Shown: in pieces, positions 25,964 to 26,037 of the stretch | Layout: the number at the start of each line of letters is the position of its first letter | How positions within the stretch are numbered: the first letter of the stretch is position 1 | Assembly (NCBI GenBank): GCA_900547745.1 | Contig: URHT01000027.1 | Location: 1 to 26,037 of the forward strand | Length of the DNA stretch: 26,037 bases | From: an uncultured Eubacteriales bacterium | Lineage (GTDB): Bacteria; Bacillota; Clostridia; Oscillospirales; Oscillospiraceae | Reading direction: 5' to 3' | Position numbers and translations under genes: made by a program | Notes under the pieces: generated by a model | What the model was told of the DNA's origin: nothing | The model's database searches: none | The model's input: the letters and a program-made list of their open reading frames with translations, nothing else

Positions 25964-26037
25964 TTACTTGGCGGCCTTGGCAGCCTTGATGGACTCGATC
26001 AGCTCGGGAACGACCTTGAACAGATCGCCCACGATAC
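25964..26037 (-). CDS. etfA: 3' end of probable electron transfer flavoprotein alpha subunit
   Basis: Only the last 23 codons are inside the window, and the gene continues past the right edge. The translated end IVGDLFKVVPELIESIK, followed by an Ala/Lys tail, matches the C-terminus typical of EtfA, where a GIVGD-x(3)-VVP-type segment closes the FAD-binding domain. EtfA with EtfB passes electrons from acyl-CoA dehydrogenases, and in Clostridia it drives butyryl-CoA dehydrogenase bifurcation. The identity is inferred from a short stretch only. Confidence 0.7.
   Translation of the reverse strand, partial: IVGDLFKVVPELIESIKAAKAAK

Overview
The window looks like a GC-rich Clostridia chromosome, most likely Oscillospirales (Oscillospiraceae/Ruminococcaceae-like). 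I infer this from three things: Firmicutes gene content (an alaS T-box leader, an ecfA1-ecfA2-ecfT-truA cluster, a ClpE-type ATPase, YwlG/UPF0340), the presence of DUF5711 and EFR1-family proteins, and strong AGGAGG ribosome binding sites combined with GC-rich codons. No tRNA, complete rRNA, CRISPR array or IS element is visible. Most genes are on the minus strand.

Layout. (1) Positions 1-154: an AT-rich minus-strand promoter with an rRNA-operon-like leader that points off the left edge. (2) 155-9828: a long minus-strand gene train starting from a strong promoter at 9800-9828: methyltransferase, ecfA1, ecfA2, ecfT, truA, DUF5711, cvpA, clpE-like, a small Cys-rich protein, and an EFR1 flavodoxin/ferredoxin. 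(3) 9876-14569: an Mbeg1-like hydrolase with its own promoter, then a HIT protein and alaS. alaS has a full T-box leader and promoter. (4) 14634-15469: a divergent YoaK-type membrane protein that ends in a shared bidirectional terminator. (5) 15472-18626: the tmk-mltG-U32 operon (minus), with an inverted repeat over its promoter. (6) 18677-20367: rarD (minus) and a HAD phosphatase (plus), driven by superimposed divergent promoters. (7) 20369-23648: a MocR/GntR regulator plus greA (minus), divergent from an ECF S-component followed by a UPF0340 gene (plus). (8) 23720-25446: an atypical patch containing an AT-rich two-gene unit (a membrane protein and a Cys-rich mini-protein) and a serine recombinase. 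(9) 25609-26037: a small membrane protein and the 3' end of a probable etfA.

How the genes fit together. The shared ECF energizing module (EcfA1/A2/T) and a solitary S-component lie in the same window. The S-component is controlled, by inference, by the divergent MocR regulator. Its intergenic region carries an inverted pair of ATACCA boxes like those known for GabR, which suggests PLP-responsive control of vitamin B6 (or related) uptake. alaS is controlled by uncharged tRNA-Ala. tmk, mltG and U32 link dTTP supply, glycan-strand termination and tRNA wobble hydroxylation. The most novel material is the MocR/ECF-S control region, the recombinase-adjacent AT-rich cassette, and the operator-like repeats at the tmk and recombinase promoters. 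No clearly new multi-gene defence or biosynthetic system is evident.
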